Positions 3,953 through 6,753 of a stretch of 6,753 nucleotides of DNA are shown in pieces. Position numbers and translations under genes: made by a program. Source of the stretch: Kangiellaceae bacterium (GTDB lineage: Bacteria > Pseudomonadota > Gammaproteobacteria > Enterobacterales > Kangiellaceae); the NCBI GenBank assembly GCA_030590405.1, contig JAUUYO010000186.1, forward strand, positions 1 through 6,753, in the 5' to 3' direction. Positions within the stretch are counted from its first letter, which is position 1; every line of letters begins with the position of its first letter. A model generated the notes under the pieces. The model was given only the letters and a program-made list of their open reading frames with translations. It made no database searches and was not told where the DNA came from.

Positions 3953-5565
3953 AACCTTTGCCTCTCAGGTAAACTATAACAACTCATCCAAATATTCCGA
4001 TACCGCTCAATTTCCTGCTGCCATTGCGTTTCATCCCAGGGCAAAAACTCAAAACACAGGTGTTTAATTTTTTGTATTTCATTTAGCCCGCCATCTGGCA
4101 GTAAATTACCAACCCGAGTTCGGCGCAATAATAAATCATCCAGATGGACCACTTGTTCATATTTTACTGCCCAGATTAATTGAGCCCATAAATTTCTGCT
4201 ATAACCGACAGGCGAGAATAATCGCGGCTCTATTTGCGCAATCAGCTCCGCAGCCAGCCCGCCATAACAGGCAGCAAGATGCTCAGCCACCGGAGCGGAT
4301 AATGAAAGTTTCGGCAAGTTTTCACAAGATTCAAAAACCGCAAAATCTAAATCAATATCCCGCGTTTTTTTACTCGGCTGCAGCTCATTCATCACCTGAG
4401 TTAATACCTGTTTGGCGATCAGATGAAAAGTCGTCAATTTTCCGCCAGCGACACTAATCAAACCGGGTATCTTCCAGAGACTATGTTCTCTTTTTTCTTT
4501 GGATGGCGCAACCGATGTGCCGCTATCAATCACCGGACGAACGCCAGCGAAGGTGGAGATGATATCTTTATCGGTTAATTTGGCGTTCGGAAATTGGTGC
4601 GCTACGCAGGCGAGCAAATAATCATATTCCGATTGACTAATCCGCGGCTCACTTGATAGGCCGTGTGAATGCTCCACATCGGTTGTACCAATCACCGTCA
4701 CATTTTGCCAGGGGAAAATTTGTACCGGACGCTTGTCTTGCGGGTGGGCAACCGAGATTGCGCTGGCGACCGGTAGTCGCCAACTGGCAACAATTAAATG
4801 ACTGCCTCGTAGCGGTCTGAGTTGAACCGGTTGTTCAGATTCAGCAAACAATTGATTACTCCATGCGCCCGTGGCATTCACCACGACTTTGGCTTTCAAT
4901 TGCATTTTCTGTTGATTTTCTTGCGGACAAGCAATCACGCCAACCACCTGGCCTTTTTCTTTGAGTAACTCGGTGACCTGGGTGTAATTAATCGCTTGCG
5001 CGCCCTTTTGTTGCGCCTCTTGAATTAGCCGGAGAACTAACCTGGCATCATCCGTCATGGCATCGACAAACTGAGTGCCACCGATAGAGTTTTTTAATTC
5101 GATGCCGGGCACCAGGTAGGGGTAATTTTCTTTTGAGTAATACTGATGTTGTTTTTTTCCAGCAAAGCGATCGTAAATCCATAACAAAAGATTAAAAATC
5201 CACGGCCAGGGAAACTGCCTGGCGTAATGACTCAAAACAAAACTCTGCTTGTTGACTAACCCCTGCGCGTCTCGTAAAAGACGTTGTCTTTCGTGTACCG
5301 ATTCACGAGTTAATTTAACTTGCCCTTCAGCAATATAACGCAGACCGCCGTGAACCATTTTTGAAGAGCGACTGGAACTTCCCCAGGCAAAATCTTTTTG
5401 CTCCAGTAATAGCGCTTTTAAACCTGATTGACTGGCTAATTTTAATATTCCCGCACCGGTTATACCGCCGCCGATAATAATCAGATCCCAGTCAGATTGC
5501 TCAGATATTTGTTTCAGCTTTTGCTGACGTGTTTGTTGTAGGTTTTTGCTTAAGGCACTAGTCAT
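3949..5565 (-). CDS. glpD: FAD-dependent glycerol-3-phosphate dehydrogenase (GlpD type)
   Basis: This 538-residue flavoprotein should oxidise glycerol 3-phosphate to dihydroxyacetone phosphate and pass electrons to membrane quinone. The FAD dinucleotide fold is DLIIIGGGITGAGI (27-40), followed by the GlpD signature GSSSRSSKMVHGGLRY (62-77). Other family marks are NATGAWSN (230-237), IGTTD (292-296), FAGVRPVID (339-347), AGGKLTTF (373-380) and the C-terminal domain motif LDDLLLRRTRVG (475-486). A hydrophobic patch WPWIFNLLLWIYDRF (120-134) could help monotopic membrane attachment; there is no signal peptide. I start at ATG 5565, 13 bases after the stop of the upstream oxidase gene. A TTG at 5592 would lengthen it by nine residues but overlaps the previous gene and has no support. 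The ATG lacks a strong Shine-Dalgarno, so coupling to the upstream gene is likely. The gene overlaps the kinase start by 4 bases. The substrate could be a modified glycerol phosphate. Confidence 0.92.
   Translation of the reverse strand: MTSALSKNLQQTRQQKLKQISEQSDWDLIIIGGGITGAGILKLASQSGLKALLLEQKDFAWGSSSRSSKMVHGGLRYIAEGQVKLTRESVHERQRLLRDAQGLVNKQSFVLSHYARQFPWPWIFNLLLWIYDRFAGKKQHQYYSKENYPYLVPGIELKNSIGGTQFVDAMTDDARLVLRLIQEAQQKGAQAINYTQVTELLKEKGQVVGVIACPQENQQKMQLKAKVVVNATGAWSNQLFAESEQPVQLRPLRGSHLIVASWRLPVASAISVAHPQDKRPVQIFPWQNVTVIGTTDVEHSHGLSSEPRISQSEYDYLLACVAHQFPNAKLTDKDIISTFAGVRPVIDSGTSVAPSKEKREHSLWKIPGLISVAGGKLTTFHLIAKQVLTQVMNELQPSKKTRDIDLDFAVFESCENLPKLSLSAPVAEHLAACYGGLAAELIAQIEPRLFSPVGYSRNLWAQLIWAVKYEQVVHLDDLLLRRTRVGNLLPDGGLNEIQKIKHLCFEFLPWDETQWQQEIERYRNIWMSCYSLPERQRF
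3961..3966 (-). promoter_or_regulatory. Ribosome-binding site supporting a TTG start for the kinase
   Basis: GAGAGG on the minus strand lies 8 bases before the TTG at 3952-3950, inside the last codons of the dehydrogenase gene. It explains how a kinase gene with a weak start codon and no nearby ATG can be translated and coupled to its upstream neighbour. Confidence 0.55.
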
Positions 5566-5578
5566 TATTAAATCATCA

Positions 5579-6753
5579 TTAAGAATTATCAATCAATGTG
5601 CCTGGATTAAATTGATGTTCCGGATCAAAATGCTGGCATAAATTATCGATCACTTGCATACCTAGCTCGCCTTTTTCTTTGCTAAGATAGGGCGCGTGAT
5701 CTTTACCGACGCCATGCTGATGGCTAATGGTTCCTCGGTTGTTGACGATAGTTTCACTGGCGGTTTGTTTTAATTTTTTCCAACGATTGAGCGTCTGTTG
5801 ATAATCATCGGCACTGCGAAATAGATAAGTCGTATAAAGACTACAGCCCTGACCATACACATGGGATAAATGAGTAAAAACGTGGACTTTTTCGTTTTCA
5901 TCCAATAACGCGTTGGCTAAATTAGTTTCTACTTTTTCAATCATGGTTGGAACATTGCACCAATCGGTCGCCGTTTCTACCGTATCCACGGCATAACCTT
6001 TTAACCACAGCGCTTCACGTAAATAAGGAAACTGAAAACGGTGCGCCGCCCAGCGCTTGCCCAAAAGGGTACCAGTAGAAACTGCCCGAAATTGGCGCTG
6101 GAATGATTTGAGTTGGCTCAGACTGGCTTTAAGCTGTTTTTTCGATCCGGTAATCCCAAGGGTCAACATGCACTTATTATCGCCGCAGCCTCGCCAACCT
6201 AAATATTTTTCTAACCACTTAATCGCGCTTTCATTGCCTGCCAACTTAAGTTGAGTTTGAGTTTCAATGGCGTTACTGACTCTCAGCATCGACAGCGGAA
6301 CTCTGTTTTGCACCACTTGACGACAAAAATCGCTGGCATTTTGCCAGTCAGGAAAAAACAATACATAAAATTGTTCTTTATCAGCCAGTTTGCTCACTCG
6401 AACATTGACTTCGCTGATAATGCCAAAGCGGCCTTCGCTGCCGAGGATTATTTCTCTCAAATCAGGACCTGCCGATGAGGCGGGGAAGGTAGGTAATTCC
6501 AGTGCGCCATCAAAGGTTTCCAAAATACCGCCAGCAAACAGTTGCTCAATACGTCCATAGCGGAGCGATTGTTGACCACTGGATCGGCTAGCAACCCAAC
6601 CGCCAATGGTAGAAAGCTCGAAGGATTGTGGAAAATGCCCTAGCGTATAACCTTTGGCCCTGAGCTGCGCTTCAACCATTGGACCCGGTGTACCCGCGCC
6701 AAAGGTGGCAATATGGCTACTCTCGTCCAGATGTATCAATTGATTCATATGAC
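5579..6753 (-). CDS. AGPS-like FAD-linked oxidase (alkyl-DHAP synthase type), 5' end missing
   Basis: The frame is open through the right edge; the first Met in view (6748) aligns to an internal Met of the family, so about 140 N-terminal residues including the start of the FAD domain lie outside. The remaining ~390 residues follow alkyl-dihydroxyacetonephosphate synthase. Numbering from that Met: TLGHFPQSFELSTIGGWVAS (35-54) with RYG (63-65), the FAD_binding_4 stretch LREIILGSEGRFGIISEVNV (97-116), VETATDWCNV (257-266), THLSHVYGQGCSLY (292-305) and the active-site ISHQHGVGKDH (341-351), ending FDPEHQFNPGTL (374-385). AGPS swaps the acyl chain of acyl-DHAP for a fatty alcohol, making the ether bond of alkyl lipids; FAD acts without net redox change. 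GlcD-like lactate/glycolate oxidases share the fold but not the GH-P-S-TIGGW and SHxHGVGK blocks. It is the first visible gene of a three-gene operon with GlpD and an FGGY kinase. Confidence 0.85.
   Translation of the reverse strand, partial: HMNQLIHLDESSHIATFGAGTPGPMVEAQLRAKGYTLGHFPQSFELSTIGGWVASRSSGQQSLRYGRIEQLFAGGILETFDGALELPTFPASSAGPDLREIILGSEGRFGIISEVNVRVSKLADKEQFYVLFFPDWQNASDFCRQVVQNRVPLSMLRVSNAIETQTQLKLAGNESAIKWLEKYLGWRGCGDNKCMLTLGITGSKKQLKASLSQLKSFQRQFRAVSTGTLLGKRWAAHRFQFPYLREALWLKGYAVDTVETATDWCNVPTMIEKVETNLANALLDENEKVHVFTHLSHVYGQGCSLYTTYLFRSADDYQQTLNRWKKLKQTASETIVNNRGTISHQHGVGKDHAPYLSKEKGELGMQVIDNLCQHFDPEHQFNPGTLIDNS

Noticed and set aside
5566..5592. N-terminal extension of the dehydrogenase from TTG 5592
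   Set aside because: It would overlap the upstream gene, has no ribosome-binding site, and the extra residues MIILNDDLI are not needed by the family; ATG 5565 is simpler.
6057..6478. Plus-strand ORFs inside the AGPS-like gene
   Set aside because: Antisense to a strongly supported coding frame; residues look like reverse translation of that gene.

Overview
The window looks like a piece of a gammaproteobacterial chromosome of moderate to low GC. The basis is HigBA, Fic and RAYT proteins of proteobacterial type and AT-leaning codon use. A marine or Kangiella/Alteromonas-like origin is a guess; no taxonomic marker is present. It falls into two parts: a scrambled accessory stretch (about 1-2380) and a compact three-gene metabolic operon on the minus strand (2381 to the right edge).

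Left accessory part. A minus-strand gene starts at 53 and runs off the left edge. The non-coding stretch 54-726 holds a plausible minus-strand promoter, three consecutive small palindromes (220-267), a REP-like long inverted repeat (316-409) and a clean 188-bp MITE-like element (459-646). The MITE has 18-bp perfect terminal inverted repeats and is flanked by a perfect 9-bp direct repeat. It sits directly upstream of the promoter/operator (665-701) of a HigB/HigA type II toxin-antitoxin pair (727-1377). Beyond higA lie a decayed N-terminal piece of a Fic-family gene (1437-1676), an unknown minus-strand gene (1726-2049), the N-terminal stub of a REP-associated tyrosine transposase (2128-2229, minus) and a possible small plus-strand ORF (2273-2431). 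The last runs antisense into the 3' end of the kinase gene. This looks like a hotspot where mobile and defence-type genes have landed next to a housekeeping operon and partly decayed.

Right part. Three tightly packed minus-strand genes are transcribed from right to left. The first is an FAD-dependent oxidase closely resembling alkyl-dihydroxyacetonephosphate synthase (AGPS), with its 5' end outside the window. The second is an FAD glycerol-3-phosphate dehydrogenase (GlpD-type), and the third an FGGY-family carbohydrate kinase. The gap is 13 bp, then a start/stop overlap. Kinase plus GlpD gives a route from glycerol (or a glycerol-like polyol) through the 3-phosphate to the dihydroxyacetone-phosphate level, and an AGPS-like enzyme acts on acyl/alkyl-DHAP. 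The operon may therefore serve bacterial ether-lipid (alkylglycerol) synthesis or breakdown. That is inference from family and context.
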